64,000 nucleotides of DNA from the NCBI GenBank assembly GCA_964604705.1, contig CAZSAP010000003.1, positions 124,001 through 188,000 on the forward strand. Direction: 5' to 3'. Positions 1-8,700 of the stretch are shown here, piece by piece. Every line of letters begins with the position of its first letter. Position 1 is the first letter of the stretch. This DNA is from JAAXVQ01 sp964604705. GTDB taxonomy: Bacteria > Oederibacteriota > JAAXVQ01. The position numbers and the translations under genes were made by a program. A model generated the notes under the pieces. That model worked only from the letters and a program-made list of their open reading frames with translations, did not search any database and was not told the DNA's origin.

Positions 1-1916
1 AAGGCGCAGATCGGCAACGCTTCCAACAGGAAGGCTGCATCGCCCCGCTGAATAAAACGGAACCATAAGAAAAAAATCATAGCACTCAGCAACAACACGT
101 TCCACGGCAAGCCACGTTCCTTGGCTTTGGGTATCGAGGCCACCACGTTCCACACCCCCATCATGATCAACACCGCCGGGAGTAAAAAAAGCGCCACGTC
201 GCCTAACGAGGGCATCGTGTTCCAAACCGGAATCACACTGCCAAAGACCGCATGGTAATGCGTAGAGACCCAGCGGAAGTTAGCGAAATAGTCACCCAAG
301 CTTCCGCTCATGCCCAGATACATCCACCAGGGCAGAAGGCCAAGCAAAGCGGCAGCCGAGTACAAAACCACACCCAACCAACGGCGCTTGTTCACGGCCG
401 GGCCCAAGAGCGCATACGCTCCCAACACCACCACATGTCCGGTCAAGGCCATCACCCCGGCTGAGAAGGAACCGATCACCGCCAACACCGTGGCCACACC
501 CGAACCGATCAAGAAAGCCCAACGCTCACGCTGCAAGTACAAGAACGTGAAAATGAAACCAACCCAGACAAACAGAAAACGAGTCTCGGCCACCATGCCC
601 AACTTCCCGCTGAGCAAGGCCACCATCAAGACCAAAACCCAGATCCAGGGCAGGCAAAACACGCCCAAAAAGTAAACACCCAAGACGCCGAGCGGAATCA
701 GCCATGCGGTCAGCAAACGCAAACCTTCGGCCGTACCGCCGAACCAGCTTAAGGCCGTAAGACCGGTCACCGCATCGGACAAAAATCCATGGCGCAATAA
801 AATTTCTTTAAAGGGCAAGCGCCCGAGCAGGATCGCCTGGGCACTGGCCAATGGTTCACCTTCACGGATCGCATCCAAGGCGCCGGCCAAGGCATTCTGC
901 CCCAAGGCCGACCCTGCGGGTGCGTACGCCACACTGACCAAAAGCAACGGTATGGCGGCGATCAGCATCAGTGCGCGGAAGAGTTCCTCCCAACCGGGTT
1001 GCGTTTCAACCGGACGCGGCGTGAGTTTCAACAAAGCCAACACAAAGAGCACCGGCACCGCCAAACCCGAAACAATGCCCAGGATCACCGGCACGGCGCC
1101 GAGACGGAAGGCACTCACCAACGCCCCGTTCTCCCAGTATCCGGCCCAACTCATGCTCTGCAAGGGTAACAAGGCCAGCGGCAAGAGTGCCAAAGCCACC
1201 GCGTGAAAAATTTGATTGAACGTATGCTTGGTGTATAAAAGCCCGAGTGCGCTGCTGACTCCGAGCGCGGCCATCCAGACGGCCACACCGATAAAGGCCG
1301 GAAACCACAAGCCCATGATGGACGAATGAACCAAACCTTGGAGCGATTGAACATACCAGCCCAGACCCGCCCCCAGCACCATGACCGCACCGTGGGTGAA
1401 CAGGCCCGAGGGCGAATATTCACTCTCGGTGGGATAGGCAAAAAAGATTTTGCGTTTATCTTTGCGTTCGACCGTAGCCCAGAGCAAAACGCCTGCGGCC
1501 AAGGCCAGAAAGAGCAAGACCGGACCCACACAGGCCGGGCGCCCTTTGAGCATGAAGGTAAGTTGCGGCAGCAGTGCCACGAACGGCAGTGCCGCGCGCT
1601 TGAGCAAAACCGGAACCGGCAATGGGGCGATGAGCGACTGTACATACGCCAGCCCAAGCCAAGCCCAGTACCCGGCCACAGCCCCGACCAAACCGCCCAC
1701 CAAGAGCATCACGGCCAGGACCGTTTGCTCAGGGTTGACCAACCCTAAGGTCATGGGCCCCACCACCCCGGTCTGCGTGCACAGGCACGAACCCCACGAC
1801 AAACCCCACAGCATCAAAGCTCCCGCGCCGCCCAACAGTCCCCCGACGGCCGCGAGCAAACGCGCAAAAATGGCATTCTCTTGAGTTGCGTTTTCCCGGA
1901 CGGCTGAAAAATCCAT
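1..1916 (-). CDS. Multi-pass membrane protein, GT-C glycosyltransferase-like (3' end outside window)
   Basis: The frame is open from ATG at 1916 to the window edge, 638 codons without a stop, so the C-terminus is missing. GGGGGAG lies 9 nt upstream of the ATG. The product is strongly hydrophobic, with many membrane-spanning runs beginning near residue 20. A loop around residues 360-376 reads GRLPFKEILLRHG, which resembles the periplasmic loop of lipid-linked sugar-dependent GT-C glycosyltransferases (family knowledge). It would act in the cytoplasmic membrane on an undecaprenyl-type donor. No acceptor can be named and no neighbour gives a pathway. The open frame is certain; the function is a tentative inference from one loop and the topology. 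Confidence 0.6.
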   Translation of the reverse strand, partial: MDFSAVRENATQENAIFARLLAAVGGLLGGAGALMLWGLSWGSCLCTQTGVVGPMTLGLVNPEQTVLAVMLLVGGLVGAVAGYWAWLGLAYVQSLIAPLPVPVLLKRAALPFVALLPQLTFMLKGRPACVGPVLLFLALAAGVLLWATVERKDKRKIFFAYPTESEYSPSGLFTHGAVMVLGAGLGWYVQSLQGLVHSSIMGLWFPAFIGVAVWMAALGVSSALGLLYTKHTFNQIFHAVALALLPLALLPLQSMSWAGYWENGALVSAFRLGAVPVILGIVSGLAVPVLFVLALLKLTPRPVETQPGWEELFRALMLIAAIPLLLVSVAYAPAGSALGQNALAGALDAIREGEPLASAQAILLGRLPFKEILLRHGFLSDAVTGLTALSWFGGTAEGLRLLTAWLIPLGVLGVYFLGVFCLPWIWVLVLMVALLSGKLGMVAETRFLFVWVGFIFTFLYLQRERWAFLIGSGVATVLAVIGSFSAGVMALTGHVVVLGAYALLGPAVNKRRWLGVVLYSAAALLGLLPWWMYLGMSGSLGDYFANFRWVSTHYHAVFGSVIPVWNTMPSLGDVALFLLPAVLIMMGVWNVVASIPKAKERGLPWNVLLLSAMIFFLWFRFIQRGDAAFLLEALPICA

Positions 1917-2014
1917 AAACGATTCTCCCCCTTGATCAAGCTGCGACGCACCTGAGCGCCGCAAAGATAGGATATAAGCGCTATCCTTATTATATATACT
2001 TATACGTTCGGCCG

Positions 2015-2043
2015 ATTATACCATGAGATTAAATGCTTTTTCA
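2015..2043 (-). promoter_or_regulatory. Promoter of the membrane-protein gene
   Basis: On the minus strand TGAAAA (2038-2043) and a perfect TATAAT (2015-2020) are 17 nt apart, about 100 nt upstream of the ATG at 1916. The -35 box is weak. The leader also carries a dyad AGGATA-N7-TATCCT at 1969-1987, which may be an operator or a small RNA hairpin. Confidence 0.5.
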
Positions 2044-2118
2044 TGCACGAAGTTATCGCTCTCCCAACTCTATACTGCCGCACGCCCGTTTGAATCGAAA
2101 ACCAGGCGGCGAGGGAGG

Positions 2119-2220
2119 GTGCTCTTTTTTTTCTAAAATGCGTCCTCGATGTCTCGTCCCCGCAGGTGACGCCCATCCAGAACCATAACGTCCCTACACG
2201 CGTTTTTGATAAAGAGTACA
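2119..2220. repeat. Degenerate hairpin element next to element A
   Basis: An imperfect inverted repeat: the left arm has GCTC, a T-run, CTAAAA and TGCGTCC (2119-2145), and the right arm read in reverse has ACTCTT, ATC, AAAA and CGCGT (2195-2220). Read on the minus strand, its roughly 50 nt interior holds TTATGGTTC and GGACGAG, both also found in the cores of the intact elements. It looks like a decayed or shortened copy of the same family, directly abutting element A. Confidence 0.45.
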
Positions 2221-2436
2221 TCCGGCCGTGGGTGAGTGCTTTTTTTAAAAAATTCGTCCAAATGTTTTGCTCACGTAGCGGGTGCCCGAGCCCTCCGATA
2301 ACAACCTCCCAGCTTTTACACACTACTCCGGTTGAGTAAACGCGTGCCGGGACGCTATCTGCGTAAAATAGCATCCCCTGCGGGGAGGAAGCATAAAGGA
2401 CGAATTTTTTAAAAAAAGCACTCACCCACGGCCGGA
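2221..2436 (-). repeat. Element A: long-arm hairpin element downstream of polA
   Basis: Two 39-nt arms (2221-2259 and 2398-2436) are perfect reverse complements. They enclose a 138-nt core. Each arm is about 19 nt of GC-rich sequence, then seven T and six A, then seven further bases. On the minus strand the core starts TTTATGCTTCC and later has CGTCCCGGCACGCGTTTAC followed by GTGTGTAAA, shared with the elements at 6584, 40374 and 49449. A TCCCC-GC-AGGGGA hairpin follows the TTATGC box. The right arm starts 16 nt after the polA stop codon. The arms share no sequence with those of the other copies. Confidence 0.85.
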
Positions 2437-2452
2437 CGTATTCCTAAAACGC

Positions 2453-5023
2453 TCAGTGCGCCTCCATCCAGTTCGGCCCCCAGGCCGCTTCCACCGCGAG
2501 GTCCACGTTGAGCTCATGCACGGAACGCATGATCTGCACCACTGCGGCTTTAAGCTCGGGCATCTCGGCCTCCGGTCCTTCAAACACCAGTTCATCGTGC
2601 ACCTGCAAAATCATGCGCGAGGCAACTTTCATTTTCTTCAATTCCGCATCCATGCGGATCATGGCCACCTTGATCAGATCCGCGGCCGAACCCTGAATAG
2701 GGGTGTTGATGGCCATGCGTTCCGCGCCTTCGCGGATGTTACGGTTGGCCGAGGTAATGTCCGGAATGGCGCGCCGCCGACCCAGCAAGGTGGTGACGTA
2801 TCCGTCCGTGCGGGCCGCCTCAATGATGCTGTCCAAATACACGCGCACACCTGGATAACGTAGGTAAAAGTGGTCAATGAATTCCTTGCCGCGTCCCGGC
2901 GAGATGCCCAGCTGCCGCGCCAATCCATACGGACTCACGCCGTAGGCAATGCCGAAGTTGCAGGTCTTGGCCTGGCGTCGCATCTCCTGCGTGACCTGAT
3001 CAAGCGGCACATGAAACAGTTCCGAGGCGGTGGCGCTGTGAATGTCCACGCCCTGCTTGAAGTCGGCCAGCATCTGCGCATCGTTGGACAAGTGCGCCAA
3101 CAAGCGCAACTCAATCTGCGAATAGTCTGCCGAGAGCAGGGCTTCTCCGGCGCGGGCCGGAACAAACGCGCGGCGCAGTTCACGCCCCAACTCTGTGCGG
3201 ATGGGAATGTTTTGCAAATTGGGATCCGAGGAGGATAAGCGTCCGGTGGCGGCCCCAACTTGATGAAAGGTCGTGTGCAAGCGTTGATCGCTTGGGTCCA
3301 CGAGACCCGGGAGTACGTCCAAATACGTGGATTTAAGTTTTTGCAGTTGTCGGAACTCCAACACCAAGCCCGGGAGCGGGTGTTGCGAGGTCAGCATTTC
3401 CAAAACCTCCACACTGGTGGAGTGTCCGGTCTTGGTCTTCTTCCCCGGTGAGAGCTGCAAGCGCTCGAACAACACTTCGGCCAACTGCTGTGTGGAACGT
3501 ATGTTGAATTCCACACCGGCTTGCTGCTGAATGTTCTTCTCCAAGCCGACCATCTGATGCCCCAAACGCTCGGCCATGTCGTGCAAGGCATTTCCGTCAA
3601 TCGAAACCCCACCCGCTTCAAGTCCTGCCAGTATTGGAAGGAGCGGCAGTTCCACTTGGCGATAAATGTCCTCGGCTTTCACCGTACGCAGGCGCTGGGT
3701 CAGGGTTTTGGAAAGCAACAACGTGGCGCAGGCCAAAAACGCAGGTTGCTCTTCCGGAGGCGGCCCGCCCAACAAGCGGCTGATAAAATCCCCCGGACGG
3801 CTGGCCGGCAAATCCAACAAGTGCGCGGCCAAGTGCAGATCCTCAAACGCTCCACCCCAGCTCTTGCCCGCACGCAAGAGCGTGGCCATGAGGGGCTTCA
3901 AATCGTATCCGACTTTGGTAATCTCAGGGTCGGTCAGCAGACCCACCCAATCGCCGCCGGCTTTGATCAAGGACAAAAGCGAACCTTCGCCCCAGGGAAG
4001 AAACGTGCATTCAGTGGCCTTGGCCGCCAGGGCCACACCGCCGGGGACCAATTCCACGGCCAGCATTTTCTGCGCGCGAGCCGCACTCACCACCTCGGCG
4101 AGGTCAACTGTATCCGAGAGCCCCTTGACCCAATCGGCCTGCGGTGCTTCGGTCGTTTGTTGCGGCATGGAGAACAAGAGCCGCTTGAAACCCAACTCCG
4201 CCATGGCCGTAAACGCTTCGCTCGGTACCGTTGTTGGAAACGTCTTCTGATCCCACGGCTGCTTGAGGACCGCGCGGGTCTGAATCTGTAAAAGTTCGCG
4301 CGAGAGCAAGGCTTTATCCCGGTGAACGGTTAAGTTTTCCCGCAGCTTGGGTTTGGCGATCTGCGCGGCGGAGGCCAGGACCTTGTCCAACGAGCCGTAC
4401 GTACGGATCAAATCCAGTGCGGTCTTCTCGCCAATGCCCGGCACTCCGGGAATGTTGTCGGACGCATCGCCCATGAGGGCCAGCACATCCACCACTTGCT
4501 CGGGACGCACGCCAAACTGACGCTCGACACCCTCGGCATCCAAGACCTCGTTCTCACCTTTGCCGCCGCGTACCGGACGGAGTACCGACACATGCGGACC
4601 CACCAGTTGAAACGCATCTTTGTCCGTGGTGTACAGCAAGACATCGATGCCTTTCTCCCGCGCCTGTTGCGCCAGGGTGCCCATCACGTCGTCGGCCTCG
4701 AGTCCGCCTTGTTCAATAACCTGGAACCCAAAGGCCCGGGCCAGATCTTTAACCATGGTCAATTGCAACCGCAAATCTTCAGGCATGGCCTCGCGCTGAG
4801 CCTTGTACTCAGGGTAGAGCGTATGCCGCGGTGTAGGCTCAGGTGTATCAAAAGCCACCACGCCATACTCCGGCTTCATCTGCTGGCTTACGTTCAAGAG
4901 CATGGAGGCAAATCCGTACACCGCATTGACCGGGCGTCCCTTCGGGTCGGTCAAGGGTTTGATGCCGTAAAACGCGCGATACAAATGCGCATGTCCGTCA
5001 ATGACAATCAAGGGTCCCGGCAT
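2453..5023 (-). CDS. polA: DNA polymerase I
   Basis: 856 residues. The N-terminal 5' nuclease covers about 1-290 and includes the GDASDNIPGVPGIGEKTA helix-hairpin-helix region. The polymerase domain (about 480-856) has motif A DYSQIELR near 633, motif B RRQAKTCNFGIAYG near 681, and motif C QVHDELVFE near 806. The middle domain lacks the acidic residues of an active 3'-5' exonuclease: AVELVPGG stands where active enzymes have DTET, as in Taq-type enzymes. Expected roles are Okazaki primer removal and gap repair, without proofreading. The start is one base past the stop of the upstream methyltransferase (gap 5024), so the two are probably co-transcribed. Element A follows the stop. Confidence 0.97.
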   Translation of the reverse strand: MPGPLIVIDGHAHLYRAFYGIKPLTDPKGRPVNAVYGFASMLLNVSQQMKPEYGVVAFDTPEPTPRHTLYPEYKAQREAMPEDLRLQLTMVKDLARAFGFQVIEQGGLEADDVMGTLAQQAREKGIDVLLYTTDKDAFQLVGPHVSVLRPVRGGKGENEVLDAEGVERQFGVRPEQVVDVLALMGDASDNIPGVPGIGEKTALDLIRTYGSLDKVLASAAQIAKPKLRENLTVHRDKALLSRELLQIQTRAVLKQPWDQKTFPTTVPSEAFTAMAELGFKRLLFSMPQQTTEAPQADWVKGLSDTVDLAEVVSAARAQKMLAVELVPGGVALAAKATECTFLPWGEGSLLSLIKAGGDWVGLLTDPEITKVGYDLKPLMATLLRAGKSWGGAFEDLHLAAHLLDLPASRPGDFISRLLGGPPPEEQPAFLACATLLLSKTLTQRLRTVKAEDIYRQVELPLLPILAGLEAGGVSIDGNALHDMAERLGHQMVGLEKNIQQQAGVEFNIRSTQQLAEVLFERLQLSPGKKTKTGHSTSVEVLEMLTSQHPLPGLVLEFRQLQKLKSTYLDVLPGLVDPSDQRLHTTFHQVGAATGRLSSSDPNLQNIPIRTELGRELRRAFVPARAGEALLSADYSQIELRLLAHLSNDAQMLADFKQGVDIHSATASELFHVPLDQVTQEMRRQAKTCNFGIAYGVSPYGLARQLGISPGRGKEFIDHFYLRYPGVRVYLDSIIEAARTDGYVTTLLGRRRAIPDITSANRNIREGAERMAINTPIQGSAADLIKVAMIRMDAELKKMKVASRMILQVHDELVFEGPEAEMPELKAAVVQIMRSVHELNVDLAVEAAWGPNWMEAH

Positions 5024-5024
5024 G

Positions 5025-6401
5025 TTAGTCTCCCGAGCGTACCAGACAGGCCACGCTCTCTACGTGATAGGTGTGCGGAAATAAATCAATGGGCTGCACC
5101 CACAAAACCGAATACCCTTTTGGGGTGAGCAAAGCCAGATCGCGGGCCAAGGTCACAGGATTGCAGGACACATATACAATACGTTTGGGTTTCCAACGCA
5201 GGATCACATCGATCACCGGCCGGTCGCAGCCCTTGCGCGGCGGATCCACGACCACCACCTCCGGAGCCAAACCCTTGGCCCGGAGAATATCCGCACCCAC
5301 TCCGGCATCGGCCGCGAGAAATTCCAAATTGTTCAAGCTGTTCGTCTTTGCATTGGCGCGGGCATCATCAATGGCATGCGCCACGTTTTCGACGCCCACC
5401 ACCCAGCGTGCCTTGCGTGCCAACTCGAGCGTAAGCCAACCCACCCCGCAGAACAAATCCACCACGGTCTCGCGACCTGTAAGCGCGGCGGCTTCCAAAA
5501 CCGCCTCGGCCATGGCCGGCATCTGAAACGGGTTCACTTGAAAAAACGACTCTGCGGAAATCCGGAAGGTGAGCTCACGAATGCGTTCAAACAGGAACGG
5601 GCGTCCGAAAAGCGTATGGTATTTGGAGCCCAGGATCACATTGGTCTTCTCGGTGTTTATGTTCTGGACCACGCCCACGAGTTCCGGCACGCGCTGTTGC
5701 AAGGCCGCAGCCCATTCGGTCAAGCGCGGCAGTTCGCGCTCGCGCGTGACCAAAATCACCAGCGCCTCGTGCGTGTTCGCCCCGAGGCGTATCACCAAGT
5801 GCCGCACCTGCCCGCGATCGGCGGCTTCGTCGTAACCGGTGTACCCATGCTGTTGGAGCAGCGTGCGCGCTTCCCGGAAGATTTTATTGCCCAGCGCCGG
5901 CTGGTTGGGGCATTCGTCAATGGGAACCACGGTATGCGAATGCTTCGCGTAAAACCCGGCGGTCAAGCCATCCGCCCCGGGTTGAAAAGGAATTTGCATC
6001 TTGTGGCGGTACGCGGTTTGAGGTGACGCCTTAAGCGTAGGACGCACGTCCGCGGTTTTCAAACGCCCCACGTGCATGAGGGCATTTTCCACAAACGCAT
6101 GCTTGGCCGTCAACTGTTCGCCGTACTCCAACGCGTCCCAGGTGCAGCCGCCGCACGCCGCGCCCTGGGCGCAAAACGAAGCAACCCGTTTGGGTGAAGG
6201 CGTCACCCAGGACTGGATCACGCCCCGGGCGAACTTGGCCTTCACCTGGGTCAGCTTCACGCGCACCACGTCGCCGGGCAGGCCCTCGGGGACAAACACC
6301 ACAATGCCTTCATGTTTGGCAATGCCTTCACCGCCGTACGCCAAGGCGTAGATGGTGAGTTGAATTTCCTGATTGGGGAGTAACGAACTTCGAGAGGGCA
6401 T
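5025..6401 (-). CDS. rumA: RNA (uracil-5-)-methyltransferase, RumA/RlmD family
   Basis: 458 residues from the ATG at 6401. This start is preferred because AAGGAG lies just upstream and the family match begins there; the frame is open further upstream to 6512. An N-terminal TRAM domain (IYALAYGGEGIAKHEG) is followed by a four-cysteine iron-sulfur region (CAQGAACGGCTW). The S-adenosylmethionine site is VVDLFCGVGW. The nucleophile cysteine is in YVSCNPVTLARDL, close to the C-terminus. The family makes 5-methyluridine in 23S rRNA, or in tRNA for some members; the target base cannot be read from sequence. It precedes polA directly. Confidence 0.92.
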   Translation of the reverse strand: MPSRSSLLPNQEIQLTIYALAYGGEGIAKHEGIVVFVPEGLPGDVVRVKLTQVKAKFARGVIQSWVTPSPKRVASFCAQGAACGGCTWDALEYGEQLTAKHAFVENALMHVGRLKTADVRPTLKASPQTAYRHKMQIPFQPGADGLTAGFYAKHSHTVVPIDECPNQPALGNKIFREARTLLQQHGYTGYDEAADRGQVRHLVIRLGANTHEALVILVTRERELPRLTEWAAALQQRVPELVGVVQNINTEKTNVILGSKYHTLFGRPFLFERIRELTFRISAESFFQVNPFQMPAMAEAVLEAAALTGRETVVDLFCGVGWLTLELARKARWVVGVENVAHAIDDARANAKTNSLNNLEFLAADAGVGADILRAKGLAPEVVVVDPPRKGCDRPVIDVILRWKPKRIVYVSCNPVTLARDLALLTPKGYSVLWVQPIDLFPHTYHVESVACLVRSGD

Positions 6402-6480
6402 GCGCTGGGAAGGATTCTCCTTTTTAAGACCATACCTGCTCAAACTCAGGCGAACGTTAACTGCGCGAATGTTACCGCGG

Positions 6481-6580
6481 CGTGATGCTTTTAACAAAAG
6501 CGCACTCATCACGAAAGTCAGCCTAGACGAGGTGCACTTTTTTAAAAATGAGACCTTATGTTTCGCTAACCTCGTCTATA
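6481..6580. repeat. Two small degenerate hairpins beside element B
   Basis: CGTGATG (6481-6487) is mirrored by CATCACG (6507-6513) around a CTTTTAACAAAAG palindrome. Then TAGACGAGGT (6524-6533) is mirrored by ACCTCGTCTA (6569-6578). The second interior contains CACTTTTTTAAAAATGAGACC followed by TTATGTTTC, the same order of T/A tract and TTATG box seen at the start of the intact elements. It lies upstream of the methyltransferase start and just left of element B, and is probably a decayed copy. Confidence 0.4.
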
Positions 6581-6583
6581 CCT

Positions 6584-6800
6584 GGTTTCTGAGGATTGGT
6601 TCCTCTTTCAAAAAAATGCATCGTTTATGCTTCCCTGCCCGCGGCTGGGAAAGGACCCACGTTACGTCCAGGTCCCGCTGTTCAACCCCGGGACAAGTGT
6701 GTAAACTGCCTGGTCAATACTACTGAAGTCCCTGAGGCAGCCTGCTTCCGCGAGACCTTAAGATGCATTTTTTTGAAAGAGGAACCAATCCTCAGAAACC
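6584..6800 (+). repeat. Element B: long-arm hairpin element downstream of gatB
   Basis: Two 39-nt arms (6584-6622 and 6762-6800) are perfect reverse complements around a 139-nt core. The arms carry CTTTC and seven A near their inner ends and do not resemble the arms of other copies. The plus-strand core starts TTTATGCTTCCC, has ACGTCCAGG, and later AAGTGTGTAAAC. A hairpin TTCCC...GGGAA follows the TTATGC box. ATG at 6627 opens a 25-codon frame ending at 6704. The element ends 14 nt from the gatB stop codon and is in the opposite orientation to gatB. Confidence 0.85.
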
Positions 6801-6814
6801 GGGCACTCAGTCCG

Positions 6815-8284
6815 TCAGCCACCCGCGCCCGGTTCACCCAACTGCTCGCGCAGGAGTTGGTTCACCTTCTGGGGGTTGGCCTGGCCGCGTGAGGCTTTCA
6901 TCACCTGTCCGACCAAGAAACCCATGGAGGCCGCTTTGCCCCCACGGTAGTCCACCACGGGACCGGCATTGGCCGCCAATACGTCGTCGACAATTTTCTT
7001 GAGGCTGTCCACATCGGAAATCTGCGAGAGGCCCAGACGCTTCACCACACTCTGCGGATCTTCGCCCTTTTCGGCCATTTCCGCAAACACCTGTTTGCCC
7101 ATCTTGCCCGAGAGTTCCCCGGACTCAATCAAACGCACCAACGCGTTCAAATGACCTGGGGTGATCGGCGACTCGGCAATCCCCTTGCCCTCGGCATTGA
7201 GCTTGCCCAACAGCTCCACCGTGAGCCAGTTGCACACGGCCTTGGGGTTGGTCCCCGCAGCGGCGGCTTCGAAGTAATCGGCCAACTCCGCGGTCGCGGT
7301 CAAAACCCCGGCATCGTATTCACTGAGTCCGTACGCAGACTGGAACCTCTCACGCCGGGCCTGCGGCAACTCGGTCAACCCGGAGCGCACCGCTTCCACC
7401 ATGTCGGCGGTAATGAGTATGCGCGGCAGATCCGGTTCCGGAAAATAGCGGTAGTCGTGCGCCTCTTCCTTGCTGCGCATGGTGCGCGTAACACCCTTCT
7501 CCGCATCCCAGGCGCGTGTCTCCTGGACCACACGTCCGCCCTCGCGCAACAGGCGTATTTGACGCTTGGCCTCGTACTCCACGCCGGCGCGTACGTTCTT
7601 AAAGGAGTTCATGTTTTTCAGTTCGGCTTTGGTGCCCAGTGTGGTCTGCCCCACGGGACGCACGGAGATGTTGGCGTCGCAGCGCAGGCTGCCTTCTTCC
7701 ATGTTGCAATCCGAAATCTTGGCAAATTGGAGGATTTCCTTCACCCCGGTCAGGTACAGATACACTTCCTCGGGAGTACGCATGTCCGGCTCGCTCACGA
7801 TCTCGATCAGGGGCACGCCGGTGCGGTTGTAATCGGCTAGTGAACTGGTGGCATTGCCGATCTGTCCGCCCTGCCCCTCGTGCAGGAGCTTGCCCGCATC
7901 TTCTTCCATGTGTACGCGGGTGATGCCAATGCGCCGGACCACACCGTCGGCCCGTGTGATGTCCAAATAACCACGCGTGGCCAGCGGCATGTCAAATTGG
8001 GAGATCTGATAGGCTTTGGGCAGATCGGGGTAGAAATAATTCTTGCGGTCAAACTTCGTGTGCTCGGCCAACTCGCAGTTCAAGGCCAAGGCCGCACGCA
8101 TGCCCAGTGTAAGCACCTCGCGGTTGAGCACAGGCAGTGTGCCCGGGAGTCCCAGGCAGACCGGACACACCTGCGTGTTCGGTTCGGCCCCGAACGTGGT
8201 CGGGCATCCGCAGAATATTTTGGAACGGGTGGCCAGTTCAACGTGAACTTCCAACCCGACGACAATTTCATACTCAACACTCAT
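6815..8284 (-). CDS. gatB: Asp/Glu-tRNA amidotransferase subunit B
   Basis: 489 residues, normal for the family. GatB binds mischarged Glu-tRNA(Gln) or Asp-tRNA(Asn), activates the carboxylate and receives ammonia from GatA. The N-terminal cradle begins YEIVVGLEVHVELATRSK and carries the zinc-type cysteines FCGCPTTF and CPVCLGLPG. HMEEDAGKLLHE is the conserved active-site segment. The C-terminal YqeY-like tail ends VMKASRGQANPQKVNQLL. It shares an operon with gatC and gatA, separated from gatA by a zinc-ribbon gene. Element B follows the stop. Confidence 0.97.
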   Translation of the reverse strand: MSVEYEIVVGLEVHVELATRSKIFCGCPTTFGAEPNTQVCPVCLGLPGTLPVLNREVLTLGMRAALALNCELAEHTKFDRKNYFYPDLPKAYQISQFDMPLATRGYLDITRADGVVRRIGITRVHMEEDAGKLLHEGQGGQIGNATSSLADYNRTGVPLIEIVSEPDMRTPEEVYLYLTGVKEILQFAKISDCNMEEGSLRCDANISVRPVGQTTLGTKAELKNMNSFKNVRAGVEYEAKRQIRLLREGGRVVQETRAWDAEKGVTRTMRSKEEAHDYRYFPEPDLPRILITADMVEAVRSGLTELPQARRERFQSAYGLSEYDAGVLTATAELADYFEAAAAGTNPKAVCNWLTVELLGKLNAEGKGIAESPITPGHLNALVRLIESGELSGKMGKQVFAEMAEKGEDPQSVVKRLGLSQISDVDSLKKIVDDVLAANAGPVVDYRGGKAASMGFLVGQVMKASRGQANPQKVNQLLREQLGEPGAGG

Positions 8285-8320
8285 GGTCGCACTCTCGAAT
8301 TTATGAATTGAACTCCCCCT

Positions 8321-8346
8321 TCCCCCTCTTTACCAAAGAGGGGGGG
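8321..8346. repeat. REP-like palindrome
   Basis: CCCCCTCTTT (8322-8331) and AAAGAGGGGG (8335-8344) form a 10-bp stem with a 3-nt loop, between gatB and the zinc-ribbon gene. Palindromes of this CCCTCTTT/AAAGAGGG type are common dispersed repeats in many bacteria. It falls within the transcribed gat operon. Confidence 0.6.
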
Positions 8347-8368
8347 ACATGAGGGGGCGTTGCGGCCC

Positions 8369-8644
8369 TTACTTTTTCTCGCTGTCCTTGATCTTGGCTT
8401 CCCACTGATCGTCGTCCAAGCGCTGCAAGGGGCTCTCGACAAACGTCTTGATGTCGTACCCTTGGGCATCGATCTCCTCGGAATTGCAAACCGGGCAGGC
8501 CAAGCGAATTTCCAAATCGCCGGTGTCCGGCTGGTTGAAGCGGGTCATGCTGCCTTGCTCGTTGAACTCCCAGATCTCCACGGGTTCGTAGTACGTGATC
8601 AACGACTGAAACCGAGTCCGATTACCGCATTGCTTGCAAATCAT
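8369..8644 (-). CDS. Small zinc-ribbon protein in the gat operon
   Basis: 91 residues with two CxxC pairs, MICKQCGNRTRF at the N-terminus and LACPVCNSEEI near residue 50, a typical zinc-ribbon arrangement. No catalytic domain or membrane segment is visible, and the tail is charged. It lies 56 nt after gatA and 84 nt before gatB, so it is probably co-transcribed with the amidotransferase. I do not recognise a named family. A role with tRNA or RNA is only suggested by the neighbours. Confidence 0.7.
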   Translation of the reverse strand: MICKQCGNRTRFQSLITYYEPVEIWEFNEQGSMTRFNQPDTGDLEIRLACPVCNSEEIDAQGYDIKTFVESPLQRLDDDQWEAKIKDSEKK

Positions 8645-8700
8645 GATAAAGCCTCCTAAAAGATACCCTCAAAGGGTTAAATAACTTATACCTATTTCTT

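Noticed and set aside
2000..2425. 141-residue frame on the minus strand after polA
   Set aside because: It runs through the hairpin element and its arm, has no ribosome site, and the same frame is not open in the other copies.
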